In this document: positions 1-10,599 of the stretch, piece by piece
Position numbering within the stretch: position 1 is the stretch's first letter
Layout of the letters: every line of letters starts with the position of its first letter
Assembly (NCBI GenBank): GCA_029204225.1
Contig: CM055111.1
Location: 8,494,864-8,558,863 of the forward strand
Length of the DNA stretch: 64,000 nt
Reading direction: 5' to 3'
From: Diphasiastrum complanatum
Lineage: Eukaryota; Streptophyta; Lycopodiopsida; Lycopodiales; Lycopodiaceae
Notes under the pieces: generated by a model
Databases searched by the model: none
Seen by the model: only the letters and a program-made list of their open reading frames with translations
What the model was told of the DNA's origin: nothing
Made by a program: the position numbers and the translations under genes

Positions 1-290
1 AATCTTTCTAGAATAGATTTAGCATACTTCTCTTGACAAATGAAAGTAGTTTGAGAAGATCTAATCACATTGTATTCCTAAAATGTAATGTAAATGACCA
101 AGATTATGCACCTCAAATTCCTTCTTAAGAGCACTATTGATATCCTCCACATCTTGATTGTTTCTACCACTCGAGATGAAGATTAGCAAGATTGTAACAT
201 CATTTCCAACAAACCTGTAATAAAGTGAATGATCATAGTAACTCATAACAAACCCTTGAGAGAGTAAAAAAGCGTTAGGCTTTTTGGTGG
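1..290 (-). pseudogene. Copia reverse transcriptase fragment
   Basis: On the minus strand the translation reads through the Copia RT segment following the fingers (KLNAFLLSQGF, then YYDHSLYYRF) and the segment after the catalytic loop (HNLGHLHYILGIQ). The position of the YVDD catalytic box reads LLIFISSG, so both catalytic aspartates are absent. A stop and a small insertion near 70-80 break the frame. It is a dead 3' pol fragment; the RNase H part lies outside the window. Confidence 0.8.
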
Positions 291-768
291 AGAAATTAGG
301 CGGGAAAATGGGTTAGAGGCTATAACTTTCAAATCTGTCCAAACCAACCTTCGCAGACCTGGCAGCACCTTCTACCACATCAGTAGAAGCTATTGTACTT
401 TTTGCGAGAGTTAATTCTCAGCCATTTTGCCAAAATAGCCAAAAAAACCAGCCAAAAAAATAAAAAAGACTATAAAACTTTTAAAATACTACTAAGTATC
501 CTTCGTAGAGCTCTTGGAAGTTCCATCTCACTGAGACCAGGACACGGAGAAGTTTGCCAGAGTTCCTTGCAGAGTAAGACCCTCTGCGAAGGTTCCCAAG
601 ATCCAGAATAGCAAAATCTAAGACAAAACCCTCGCAAACATCAAAATTTTAAATTTTTGTAGGAACTAACCTTCACAAAAGCTTTTGAAGTTCCATCTCA
701 GTGAGACAAGGACATAGAAGAGCATGTGAGAGTTGGTTTGAATTATTGATTATTCTCTGAGGTGAAAA

Positions 769-1140
769 GTGATTATGAGCCCTCGTAGACAACAATAACT
801 CTTGCACCACTGAAAACTAACCTTCACAAACCATCCCATTGTCTTTAGAATGTCATTTTCTATCAGTGATGAAGTCTGCAAGAGTTAGTTTGAGATATTG
901 AATGTTCTGTGAGCCAAAAGGTGATTTTGAACCCTCGCAGACATCAACTACTCTCGCACCATGAGAAGTAACCTTCACAAACCATCCCATTCTCTTTAAA
1001 ATGTTGTTTTCCATCAGTGATGAAGTCTGCGAGAGTTAGCTTCCAATATTGAATGATCTATAAGGAAACAAGTGAATTTTTTTTATCTAAGGGACCTTCA
1101 CAAACATCAATAACCTTTGCATCTGCAAGAGTTAATCTTC
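769..1140. repeat. Diverged ~151-bp tandem repeat inside LTR-like sequence
   Basis: Three units begin with GTGATT or GTGAAT at 769, 921 and 1072. Each runs through a CTTCACAAAC segment, a CCATCCCATT block and an ATCAGTGATGAAGTC block, although the third unit is shortened. The same array recurs in every copy of this block (about 5230-5600, 43010-43390, and reversed at about 50210-50590), so it predates the duplications. Internal arrays of this kind are common in the U3 part of plant LTRs; that role is inferred. Confidence 0.7.
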
Positions 1141-1290
1141 ACAGGTTTGACATAAGTTAGATCTCTGACCCAGATCCAACTACTATGTACATTGAGTTTT
1201 TGTGATCCAAATGAAACCAAATCAATTTATACTTGTTTCTCAGGTTGAAGGCCGTACTACAACCTGTAGTACACGTAAGGACTCAGATTT

Positions 1291-2862
1291 AAGAGGAGAT
1301 CTAGCTCCATTTGAGATGGCCTACTAATCAGATCCAATCAAGTACTGCGAGGAAAGATGTCGAACCTCACAAATGGTTATAGATCCGATTTGGAGCCATC
1401 AAGCATCATCAAACTGATATAGGTCTCTCTCTTTTTCTTTTTCTTTTTCAAGTGTCTTATCAATCGGGTAGAGGAATCACTCCCCTCCCTGTTGCACTGT
1501 TTTTCTTCCCAAATTTTTCCTCTCTTTAACCCCCCATATGCTCCTATATCAATCAATCATAGGCCCGTTACAACAATGCATGATGACCTATGTAGCTTAG
1601 AGTATATGTGGAGTGTATGGATATGAATGCATTCATTCAACGTTGCAATCAGTTGGTCCAATCACGCCGTGGCTATATGATGCAAGTGTAGGGGTGGTGG
1701 GTGCAAATGACTTTGACTTCTGGATCATCATATTTCTGCACTTCAACAAGGGTTCGTGCATACAACAACAAACATCATTTCTAGAAATAATTTTGATTTG
1801 CCTCTTTTATTTTTTATAACATATAGAATGGAAAAGAAATTCACCAAACAACAAGATTAACAAAGTAGGAGAATGAACAAATGAAAATAAAACTTAGACT
1901 TCCTATTTTCCCTTATCCCATAGGTAAAATCAAGAATAAGAGTATAGTTTGTCATCATATCGACTACCCCAGATTGACCTTGTTATCTGGATATTCATCT
2001 TATGTTATAGGTCTAACATGATATATTGAATAGGAGGCTAAATTATTCAGATTTGTCAACTGATGTGGGTGATTTTGGTGTATGTTTCGGTTCCATGGTA
2101 GAAATGGAAGGTTTGCATTTGTAGCCTGAAATATCCTTCTCGTATCATAGGGTTCATTCCCGTTATTTATATCCATGATTGGAGGTATAGTATTCCTGAT
2201 CTCCTCTCTGAATTCAGATTCAGCCCCTTCGTTCTCAACATAGACTGGCACGCCCTCTTCCCAATGGAGTATATTACTTATTACCTCTTAGGTCTCTTGG
2301 ATACAGTTTTTGTACCCATCCTCGTTGGTGTTTATTGATGTACTCTTTCTCACGACATTCTTATGATTCTCGAATAGGTTCTATATACCGTATGACTCCT
2401 CTTGATTAATGTCATTGGAGCTAGGAGTGTAATACTTTCACTACCAAAAATTGATGCATCTAGATCTAGTGGTCTGGGTCTGGGAGAGTAGTGTATTGGG
2501 CCTGTCCATGTAGGTTCTGTGAAAAATGCAAAAATAAGCTTGGTAGAGGCCAAAAATCTTGTATATAGATAAACACACATGTGTGGAGCCTGTTCCCATG
2601 TGTGAAAATAGTGTACTTGTCATGTACCATAATCATATAGGTTGTACATATGATTTAATTCAAGTTCTAGTGGCTAAAAAGGCCAAAAACTAGTTTTCTA
2701 GACATATGACACATGGCATCAATCTATTGATTGCATGAGCCACATCCTTTGGTTAGGTGTCACATCCCATGTGTAGAGGACAGCTCACATGTGTGGAATA
2801 AGCTGAAGTAGACGAATTTTGACTTCTAGAAGATTTTCAAGTAGATCTCCATATAGAAGGAA
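1291..2862. repeat. Flank block Y, inverted copy of 54407-55990
   Basis: The block is the reverse complement of 54407-55990 with few differences. Part of it (about 1350-1930) occurs a third time at 17916-18497. It has no protein recognised with confidence. A short open stretch at 2000-2251 on the minus strand has an equivalent at 55030-55281. A CT-rich tract lies near 1430. Its right edge at about 2862 is a deletion junction, because 1.75 kb present at 52660-54406 is missing here. Confidence 0.8.
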
Positions 2863-3712
2863 AATGGACCAAAGTACTATATTTCACACATGTGGATCCG
2901 AATATACCATAAATTGAGCATTCTACACACAAAATTGCAAGATATCACCAATATAGTGCACCAATGGATAGATGACCCAAATAGAACTCATGTATAAGCA
3001 TGAAATGAGATGTGAGAGAGAGAAACTTCTCTTCCCACGAGTTACATCCTTTTATAACAGGTCCAAACCTAATTTCAAACTTTGGTTTCCCTCCATAATA
3101 TAAAAACCCTACCATGTTTGTGACTAGATTCAATGTCTCTACAACTCAAATTGGATCTATCAAAAACTCATGTACTACACTTTCCCACACTTTTCAAAAG
3201 TGTTTATTCAAATGCCTTTAGACTAATGTAACTCATTAAGAGAGTTCTAAGTCCAAAAAGAGCCCTTTGTAAAGATTCTCTTTTTATTTTTTCTCAAATT
3301 TTTCTTACACATGGACCAACCAAAACAGTCAAATTTGAAATCTACATAACGTAACTTTTTGAGTCCACATTTTGATTCCACATTAAAAATGGCATAACTT
3401 TTTAGAGGTAAGTCCAATTTTAGCGCAGTCTAGTGCATTCGAAAGTGCTCGGCAAGCACTTTCCAATGATATGTTATATGACATACTTTTGAGCTATAGT
3501 TAAATGTTATGGCAAGTCAAATTTATTAGCTGAAAATAATGCTATAATATTTTAATAATACAAAATGAATCTTTGCACGAATTCATATAAGGTCCTTTTG
3601 GAGCTCAAAACTCTCCTAATGTTGAAAAGTCAAATTCTAAGTCTAATATGAAATTGGCCTCAATTGCCAAATAAACCAATATAGCAAATTTGACTAAACT
3701 AGTTGAAATCTT
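2863..3712 (-). mobile_element. 3' LTR-like segment downstream of Copia RNase H
   Basis: Read on the minus strand, the RNase H frame ends in a purine-rich tract (GAAGAGGGAG) followed directly by TGTGAAAGATTTC, the expected polypurine tract and TG start of a 3' LTR. About 660 bp further along lies a promoter-like TTATAAAAGG (plus-strand 3048-3057). In the full copy at 51820-52770 the segment ends in CA next to a TGGCA primer-like sequence. Here the last part is lost at the 2862 deletion. Confidence 0.6.
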
Positions 3713-4775
3713 TCACACTCCCTCTTCAACTAGTTTTAGCATAGACTTTGATAACACTCCAAGTGATGTCCTATGCTTCATAAACGATTCTTTTTCCAAT
3801 GTTCTGGTAAGGATATCAGCTACACATTCTCTTGAAGAAACATGTTGAAGCTCCACCTCCTTTGCCATGACTTGCTCCCTCACAAAATGATATGCCACTT
3901 CAATATGCTTGCTCTTAGCATGAATGATAGGATTGATTGCCAACTCTTGGGCTGATAGGTTGTCACAAAAGATGATTGGGCTCTCTAAAAAATCCAGCAA
4001 GTGAAGATCCTTGATCATCCTCTTGATCCATACCATCTCCTTTGTGCAATGAGTAAGTGCTTTGTACTCGGCCTCACTAGATGACAATGAGATAGTGGCT
4101 TGTTTCTTTGACATCCAAGATATAGCTCCATCACCTATGAAATACAATGAGCACTAATGGATTGATCTCTAGAAAAGTACGAATCTAAAAATCCAAACAA
4201 GCTAGGTGATGATGCCTCATACAATATGCCAAAATGTCGAGTTGCCATGATATACCTCAAAACTCGTTTTTCTAGCTTCCAATGCTCCTCACTAGGATCT
4301 TGCATAAATTGACTCAATCTATCAACACAATAGCTTAGATCTGGTCTTGTGATGGTTAGATAGATAAGTGACCCAACTAGCTTTCTATAGAGAGTAATGT
4401 CCTTGAAGGATCTTTCATTACCTCTTATAGTCAGCTTTACATGAGACTCCATAGGTGTTTCACAAGATTTTGCATCTACCATATGAAATCTTTCTAGAGT
4501 AGATTTAGCATACTTCTCTTGACAAATGAAAGTAGTTTGAGAAGATCTAATCACTTGTATTTCTAAAATGTAATGTAAATGACCAAGATTATGCACCTCA
4601 AATTCCTTCTTAAGAGCACTATTGATATCCTCCACATCTTGATTGTTTCTACCGCTCGAGATGAAGATTAGCAAGAATGTAATATCATTTCCAACAAACC
4701 TGTAATAAAGTGAATGATCATAATAACTTATAACAAACCCTTGAGAGAGTAAAAAATTGTTAAGCTTTTTGGCGG
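3713..4775 (-). pseudogene. Copia reverse transcriptase / RNase H 3' remnant
   Basis: This is the C-terminal third of a Copia (Ty1) polyprotein. From high to low coordinates it shows the post-palm RT region (HNLGHLHYIL), the linker (TPMESHVKLT), LVGSLIYLTITRPDLSYCV, and an RNase H with SWMSKKQATISLSSSEAEY and the terminal HIEVAYHFVREQV segment. The YVDD box is replaced by ISSG-type residues. A frameshift near 4140-4170 splits the RNase H, and everything upstream of the RT palm is missing. Copies lie at 41466-42530 (same strand) and 51082-51821 (opposite strand, with a 286-bp deletion). Confidence 0.9.
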
Positions 4776-4779
4776 AGAA

Positions 4780-5928
4780 ATTAGGCGGAAAATGGGTTAG
4801 AGGCTATAACTTTCAAATATGTCCAAACAAACCTTTGCAGACCTGGCAGTACCTTCTACCACATCAGTAGAAGCTATTGTACTTTTTGCGAGAGTTAGTT
4901 CTCAGCCATTTTGCCAAAATAGCCAAAAAAATATAAAGACTATAAAAATTTTAAAATACTACTAAGTATCCTTCGTAGAGCTCTCTGAAGTTCCATCTCA
5001 CTGAGACCAGGACACGGAGAAGTTTGCAAGAGTTCCTTGCAGAGTAAGACCCTCTACGAAGGTTCCCAAGATCCAGAATAGCAAAATCTAAGACAAAACC
5101 CTCACAGACATCAAAATTTTAAATTTTTGTAGGAACTAACCTTCACAAAAGCTTTTGAAGTTCCATCTCAGTGAGACAAGGACATAGAAGAGGCTGTGAG
5201 AGTTGGTTTGAATTATTGATTATTTTGTGAGGTAAAAAGTGATTATGACCCCTTGTAGACAACAATAACTCTTGCACCACTGAGAAGTAACCTTTGAAAA
5301 CCATCCCATTGTCTTTAGAATGTCATTTTCTATCAGTGATGAAGTCAAGGAGAGTTAGTTTGAGATATTGAATGTTTTGTGAGCCAAGAAGTGATTTTGA
5401 ACCCTTGCAGACATCAATACCTCTCGCACCACTGAGAAGTAACCTTCACAAACCATCCCATTCTCTTTAAACTGTTGTTTTCCATCAGTGATGAAGTCTG
5501 CAAGAGTTAGTTTCCAATATTGAATGATCTGTAAGGAAACAAGTGAATTTTTTTATCTAAAGGACCTTCACAAACATCAATAACCTTTGCATCTGCAAGA
5601 GTTAACCTTCACAGGTTTGACATAAGTTAGATCTCTGAGCCAGATCCAACTACTATGTACATTGAGCTTTTGTGATCCAAATGAAACCAAATCAATTTAT
5701 ACTTGTTTCATAGGTTGAAGGCCGTACTATAGCCTGTAGTACACGTGTGGACTCAGATTTGGGTCTTTGATCTTGTTTATTAATTATCCATACTTGTTAT
5801 GTGTCAAATTGCTAATCTAGATCAGCATTTATTGTCTAGTTTTTTGATGCATTGTTAAGCAAGCACATAATCTCTCTTGTGGATATTTTAAGATCCATTT
5901 TTTGTCCTCAAAGTATTGTACTTTCACA
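4780..5928 (+). mobile_element. Probable Copia 5' LTR
   Basis: About 1.15 kb of non-coding sequence ends in TTTCACA directly before a plant tRNA-Met primer site, which is where a 5' LTR should end. It contains the 151-bp array described at 769. The exact TG start is not resolved because the segment abuts the broken RT at about 4775. Equivalent segments lie at 42535-43713 and, reversed, at 49890-51050. Confidence 0.55.
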
Positions 5929-5941
5929 TGGTATCAGAGCC
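5929..5941 (+). other. Copia primer-binding site
   Basis: TGGTATCAGAGCC is the classic plant Copia primer-binding site, complementary to the 3' end of initiator tRNA-Met. It lies between LTR-like sequence and a gag remnant in the right order. The same site is at 43714-43726 (+), and reversed at 11744-11756 and 49877-49889. Confidence 0.9.
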
Positions 5942-6708
5942 AAGTACAAGGGCTTTGATCTTAGATCCATTCAAATCCATTTTTAGCAGTTTTGTATGCT
6001 GAAAACTAGTCTTGTGAGGGCGAGTTTGGTGCTAAGTTTTGGTGGTAGGAATTGATCCCAAACTTCTTTAGGATCAAATTTTGTACTATTCCCATGTGTG
6101 GGCACTTCTGAACCAGCATTAAATGAACTACATTCATTTGGTCATTGTAAATTGAATTTGTGAACTGTTGGTGTAGTTTTTGGTGGAAATACCAAGATAA
6201 TCTACCAAGATCATTAGCCATTGATTAGATTTGAATTTGTTTCATGGAATCTAATTAATCTAGGCTGAGTTCAAGTCCTATTAATGTTAAAAACGGGTCT
6301 TTAAAGTACACCAAGTAGGAAGGAAGAGATTCAGTCATTTTTTTGTCCAAAAATAGCCAATATTGGCAAGATTTGATTGTAAGTAGATTTCACATCATCT
6401 TATCTTCATCCCATCTTTGTGAGGGAGTGCTAGAACTGAGATTATAAGTCCATTTGTTGGATTAGAAATCTAATGTGAGTGAAACACTACAAGAGAGAGA
6501 CCTTAGTGAGTTTCTAGAGACAATCAAATCCATTTCTTGGCAAGATTTGTTTGAAAGTAGTTTTCACTTCATCTTATCTTCATTCCAGCTTTGTGATGGA
6601 GTGATAGAACTGTCATTATAAGTCCATTTGTTGGATTAGAAATCAAATTTGAGTGAAAGACTGCAAGTGTGAGACCTTTGTGGGTTTCAAGTCAATCAAA
6701 TCTATTTC

Positions 6709-6945
6709 TTGTTTGTAGATGTCGTTAGTAAGATGGGATCTGCTAGAGCATACCTTCTAGAAGCTAGTGAGAGATTGAATTCTACAAATTATGCTATTTG
6801 GAAGGTTAGGATGGAGTCACTCTTGGTGCTCCAAGACCTTTATGAATTCTTGATTGAAGATGAAGATGTACCTCTAGGTGCACAAGAGTTAGCTAGATAC
6901 AAGAAGAGATCTAGGCTTGCACTTCATTGTGTGAAGGCCAAATAG
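6709..6945 (+). pseudogene. Copia gag N-terminal remnant
   Basis: A 78-codon open frame carries the start of a Copia gag of the UBN2 type: LNSTNYAIWKVRMESLL is the conserved N-terminal signature that binds the capsid fold. It follows the primer site at 5929 by about 770 bp, as expected for gag. The frame stops at a junction with a different LTR-like sequence, so protease, integrase and RT are not attached. The reversed copy at 48876-49112 is also open. The copies at about 44510-44720 (+) and 11100-11340 (-) share a two-base deletion and are closed. Confidence 0.8.
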
Positions 6946-7437
6946 GGCTTGGACCTGTTATAAAAGGATGTAACTCGTGGAGAGACAAATCTTCTCTCTT
7001 CTCTCTCTCATTTCATCATTATACATGGTCCTCTTTGGGTTCTGCTACTCATTGGTGCACTCTCATGATGTTATCTTGCAATTCTATGTGTAGAATGATC
7101 ATTTATTGCTATTTTCGGTTCCACATGTGTGAAGTACAGTAGGGTACTGTAATTGTACGGACATCAACTATATTTTGTGTTTTGGTTCATGTTTGATTAG
7201 TATCTCATAGAGTTTGCATCTCATTTTGTAGGTAGATGCTGATTTTTCTACATTGGCAGGATTGTCGGTTTGCTCCTTATTGTAACCAAAGATCAGGGAC
7301 ATGGATTGGATCTTGAATGATTTGAAATCCTTCACATTTGTATCAATCTAACCAGAATCAAATGAAATAAAAAACACATAAATGTCACTCAAAATTATTC
7401 CTATGGATTCAGATTGAACCAATAAGCAACTTCTAAT
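6945..7437 (+). mobile_element. LTR-like segment with TATA box and primer-like end
   Basis: From about 6945 the sequence resembles the LTR-like segment at 52470-52800, although the two blocks are otherwise unrelated. It has a promoter-like TTATAAAAGG just after the start and ends in TTTTCTACA followed by TTGGCAGGATTG, which has the CA end and TGG start of an LTR/primer junction. It is fused directly to the gag remnant upstream. The inner edge at 7437 (CTTCTAAT) is the exact end of palindrome homology with 10600-11913. Confidence 0.5.
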
Positions 7438-8602
7438 CAAAACTATTCTATCAATGCAAGCAAATTTGAACACAATTTTAGCTAGAATTGCATTCTAGGA
7501 TGAGAACTCTACAAGTTTCTTGTTGTAGTGGTATTATTTATCCTATCCTAAATCCAAGATCCAAGCACACGAGCATCAAGGAGATGAAGGCAGTCGTCAC
7601 GCGATCCCGTGAGAGCGATAGCATATCTCTATCATCCATTAACACTAACATTGACACTACATCCATTAAGCTTAAGATCCAAAATGATAATAGCTTACTC
7701 TTTTTCTCTCTCCCTTTCTCTCTCAAAAAAGGCATAAGAATTACTGATTCCAATAACATTCAAATCCAATCAATTAGAAAATACAATAAAAGCATAAAAG
7801 ATGGAGGAATAGAGATTGAGAGCAAGAACATTCACATATCCATTCCATAAGAGAACCAATCTGCTTGTATTGAAATGAAATTGAAAACATGAGGAGCAAC
7901 TCGAGTTTTCCCCTATTTATAGTGGAGAGGAGGGCCTTGGCCTCAAAATCCTATTGGCCTATTTCTACTTTCCTAACTATTCAAATTTACAAAAGAATGG
8001 GAACCCATTCAATAATTGGAGGGAACCAATTTGAATTTGAATTTGAACCAATTTTGGCGGGAGTCCCAACTTTATTCACTAACTTGATATTTAGGCCTGC
8101 AGCATTAAAAGTCTTGCAAAAAGGCCTAAATTCCTTTTATTGACTTTCTAATTATCAATTAACTATGTGATCATCGGGTTGGACTTACACACGCAGGGTG
8201 CCAAATCCCTCTCACTTATTAACTAGGGTTAGGGTTGCCTCAGGATCCGAAAATCCTCCAACGATATCCCCCACCAAAACTGGTGGCGGTCCCATGACAC
8301 TTCACAAGATTATTTATTTCGGGCTTTGATTAGAACTTTGATCAAATAATGCTGCACCTTCTGCATGAAGTCGAGTCGGACAATGTTGAAATCCAAATTG
8401 TGCAATAAAAAACACCTACGCACTCCGGAGATCCACTTTGACATTGTCAAAGTTGTAAATCTTGATTCCCAAGAGCCACCCATCATCGCGACATGAAAGT
8501 ACAATCTGGCTAAGGAAAACTGATCTTTAACACTGTCGGACGCCATTGGTGCATTTGGATCGAATGCCAATGGAAAGAATCGACATTTATTCATTCAAAT
8601 CA
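7438..8602 (-). mobile_element. Spacer part a: LTR-like sequence with TATA box
   Basis: Read on the minus strand, this holds a clear promoter-like CTATAAATAG (plus 7913-7922) with a CT-rich leader, and upstream a GGTGGGGGATATCG run that could be a polypurine tract. The layout suggests the end of a retrotransposon and its LTR, but no family could be named. Open frames on either strand at 7488-7850 look like chance. The inverted copy is 47218-48383. Confidence 0.45.
8310..8594 (-). CDS. Unrecognised 94-codon open frame beside the captured exon
   Basis: An open frame with an identical-length counterpart at 47226-47510. The translation (starting MNKCRFFPLAF) shows no motif I recognise. It begins 9 bp from the captured lipid-transfer-protein fragment and overlaps its frame end. 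Its N-terminal part resembles neither gag nor pol. It may be the end of a polyprotein from the LTR-like element next to it, or chance. No function is proposed. Confidence 0.2.
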   Translation of the reverse strand: MNKCRFFPLAFDPNAPMASDSVKDQFSLARLYFHVAMMGGSWESRFTTLTMSKWISGVRRCFLLHNLDFNIVRLDFMQKVQHYLIKVLIKARNK

Positions 8603-8772
8603 ACTTTTTGTTTCGCTGCAGTCAGAGTAGCGCACAAACATTGAGCTTTCCCCTGATATGCCTTGAGTGCATTACAGCAATTTTGTGAAGGCTTCATAGG
8701 CCGATTGCCAGCAGCCGAGAGGCACCCAGTCAAGGACCCAAAGTTGTTAGAATTGCACTGAGCACTGACGTA
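8603..8772 (-). pseudogene. Captured lipid-transfer-protein exon fragment (left copy)
   Basis: These 170 bp match 26460-26629 of the lipid-transfer-protein gene with one mismatch by eye (a Pro-to-Ser codon). The fragment starts inside the signal-peptide cleavage region (YVSAQC) and stops after the sixth cysteine (AAKQKV), so the signal peptide and the last two cysteines are missing. The frame continues into antisense Copia RT on one side (N-terminal MMILIVTIF) and into unrelated sequence on the other, giving a 77-codon chimeric frame at 8587-8820. The second copy is 47048-47217. Confidence 0.95.
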
Positions 8773-8779
8773 AGAGATC

Positions 8780-9450
8780 TTTGCACGTATTGCAAAGATG
8801 GTGACAATAAGAATCATCATATCTATTGCTTGTTATTTCAAATGGAAGGTGTTCCAATTAGATGTTTCCAAGGCATTTCTCAGTGGATACCTTGAAGAGA
8901 AAATCTATATGGAGCAACCTCAAGGATTCATCAAGGATGAATCAAAAGTTTGCTTGCTTTTCAAAAGTCTTTATGGACTCAAGCAAGCACCAAGATCATG
9001 GTATGCTAAACTCAACTCTTTTCTTATCTCACTAGGATTTATCCTAAGTAACTATGATCCGTCCATGTATCTAAAGTTTATTGCTAGTGCTCTTGTCATT
9101 CTTCTCATTTATGTAGATGACATTAGCCTTTGTGGAAGTTGCATCAATCTAGTTGAAAAAACTAAAGTTGCATTTGGAGGTGAGTTTAAAATGCAAGATC
9201 TAGGAAAGATCCATTATATCTTAGGCCTAGAGATTGACTTTCATGATGATTATGCTTTTATATGTCAATCCAGATATGCTCTATCAATGCTGAAAAAATT
9301 TCATATGGAGAATTGTAAGAACATAGGTACACCAATGGAGCATGTTGTAAAAAATCCTAACAAGGGAGATGAAAGATCCTTCAAGGACATCACCCTTTTC
9401 AGGAGTCTTATTGGCTCCTTAATTTGGTTAACCATCACTAGGCTTGTGAT
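8780..9450 (+). pseudogene. Copia reverse transcriptase fragment with intact palm
   Basis: The open frame (first Met at 8798, readable from about 8780) carries the RT core: FQLDVSKAFLSG, YGLKQAPRSWYAKLN, the catalytic LLIYVDD, and the LGLEIDF and GSLIWLTITR segments. The conserved upstream FARIAKM is also present, so the join to the captured exon falls just before it. The sequence is from a different Copia family than the relic at 3713-4775. RNase H, integrase and gag are missing; the frame runs into the dispersed repeat at 9447. The inverted copy at 46374-47040 differs by two residues in 234. Confidence 0.9.
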
Positions 9451-10085
9451 TGAATTAGAGGAATCTCGAGTGTGGGACATTCACGTACATCGATCTAAAT
9501 AGCTCATGTTTGATGCTTATGCTGTGATTTTTGTCCTTGTCATTGGACATAGATCATCGAGTAATTTATGTCAACCAATCTTAACTTCAGAACATTCCAA
9601 TTACTCAAGTTCAATCTCTCATGGATAGAATTGGTTGCTATCACTTGAAATAGCTAAAACTATTGTCACTTGGCATGGCTAATTGAGTGATCAAATTAAA
9701 CCAATATCAAGTGCAATACATTCAGATTGATTGAGTTTGGTGGCATTGAATCACATCACAAGATAGATCAAATTTGATGTCCATGACCCAAGATAGCTCA
9801 ATTTTCACCCTTATAAATCAAAATTTTCCCATAGCGTCTCTTAACAATAGGTGATTGAGAGAATAGTTTCCATTGAATCAGGTGCTCAATGATGTCCAAT
9901 GACTCAATAATTTGACATGGCTCGTTGAAAGTCTAGAAAATGGGCCTGGTTCAAGCTGGAGTGAGGAAGTTGCCACGTGAGCAAAATCAGCTTGAACAAT
10001 GGCAAATAACTATGGTCAGAAGTGGCAGATGATTCAAATAACTATGGTCAGAACTGGCATTTGGTTCAACTTCTATAGAATGTGC
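9447..10085. repeat. Dispersed repeat R (spacer copy, left)
   Basis: About 640 bp that recur at 29866-30508 (same strand) and 45735-46373 (reverse). Shared ends are GTGATTNAATTAGAGG and CTATAGAATGTGC. It is non-coding, with many ATCAAGC/ACTCAA words. It is the boundary material between the RT fragment and the open frame at 10162. Its class is unclear: the ends do not form a clean TG...CA pair. Confidence 0.75.
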
Positions 10086-10161
10086 ACAACCTACTTCTAA
10101 CCTACATAGAACGTCTAGAAGGGTATGGTGCACATGCTCGTCTTACTATGGTGGTGGAAAA

Positions 10162-10578
10162 ATGGTTCCTCCTTCCACTTTCAGCAGGCACCAATCACTT
10201 CAACAAAAATATGGCAATTTACTTTCCAACTTGGTATTTCCTCAATCAGAAGAGGATCATGAAGATATTCTCTTGCATGAAGATGTGTTGCACAATTTCC
10301 CTCACGAGGAAGTAGAATTTGAGGAGCTCGAAAACCTTGGAGATGACCAAGAAGTAGAGGAAATAACTTTGGCAGACCAAATAATAGAAAGGTGTATTGA
10401 GTTGCAAACATTGTGGGACAAGTTTCAAGCACCGATTAGGTTTCAAGATGAAATGTTGCAAGTCTTATTTGGAGACATGGGTGGAGTAGGAGCCAAAAAG
10501 AAAAATAATGGCAAAAAAAAAACCGAGCCTAGCAAACTTTTGGTACACTCCCATCGGATGGGGATTTTGATGGAGTGA
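10162..10578 (+). CDS. Unrecognised acidic 138-residue open frame
   Basis: A frame open from at least 10078, with the first Met at 10162. The middle is strongly acidic (HEEVEFEELENLGDDQEVEE) and the C-terminal part is lysine-rich (AKKKNNGKKKTEP). No gag, pol or transposase motif is visible. The inverted copy at 45242-45658 encodes the identical 138 residues, which is notable beside the decayed neighbours, though both copies are recent. It could be an extra frame of the host retroelement or a captured gene piece. Whether it is expressed cannot be told. Confidence 0.35.
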   Translation: MVPPSTFSRHQSLQQKYGNLLSNLVFPQSEEDHEDILLHEDVLHNFPHEEVEFEELENLGDDQEVEEITLADQIIERCIELQTLWDKFQAPIRFQDEMLQVLFGDMGGVGAKKKNNGKKKTEPSKLLVHSHRMGILME

Positions 10579-10599
10579 GGATTCCAACTTGTTGAAATC

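Larger units (their letters stand above)
1..1290. repeat. Copy of the Copia RT/LTR block, truncated
   Basis: This stretch matches 42255-43545 in the same orientation almost base for base, and more loosely 4490-5756 and the reverse of 50065-51090. It holds the tail of a minus-strand Copia reverse transcriptase (1 to about 290) followed by LTR-like sequence that would run into a primer site, but it stops at 1290, about 170 bp short of one. It shares small variants with the 42-kb copy rather than with the 4.5-kb copy (for example the extra residues near 70-90), which marks it as the same palindrome arm. It continues beyond the left edge of the window. Confidence 0.85.

Noticed and set aside
7488-7850. 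A 120-residue plus-strand frame and its partner at 47971-48333
   Set aside because: It is antisense to a TATA-bearing LTR-like region, has low-complexity Ser/Ile-rich content, and is conserved only because the whole block is duplicated.
9447-10085. Solo LTR
   Set aside because: The shared ends are not a clean TG...CA pair and no target-site duplication flanks the separate copy at 29866-30508. Kept only as a dispersed repeat.
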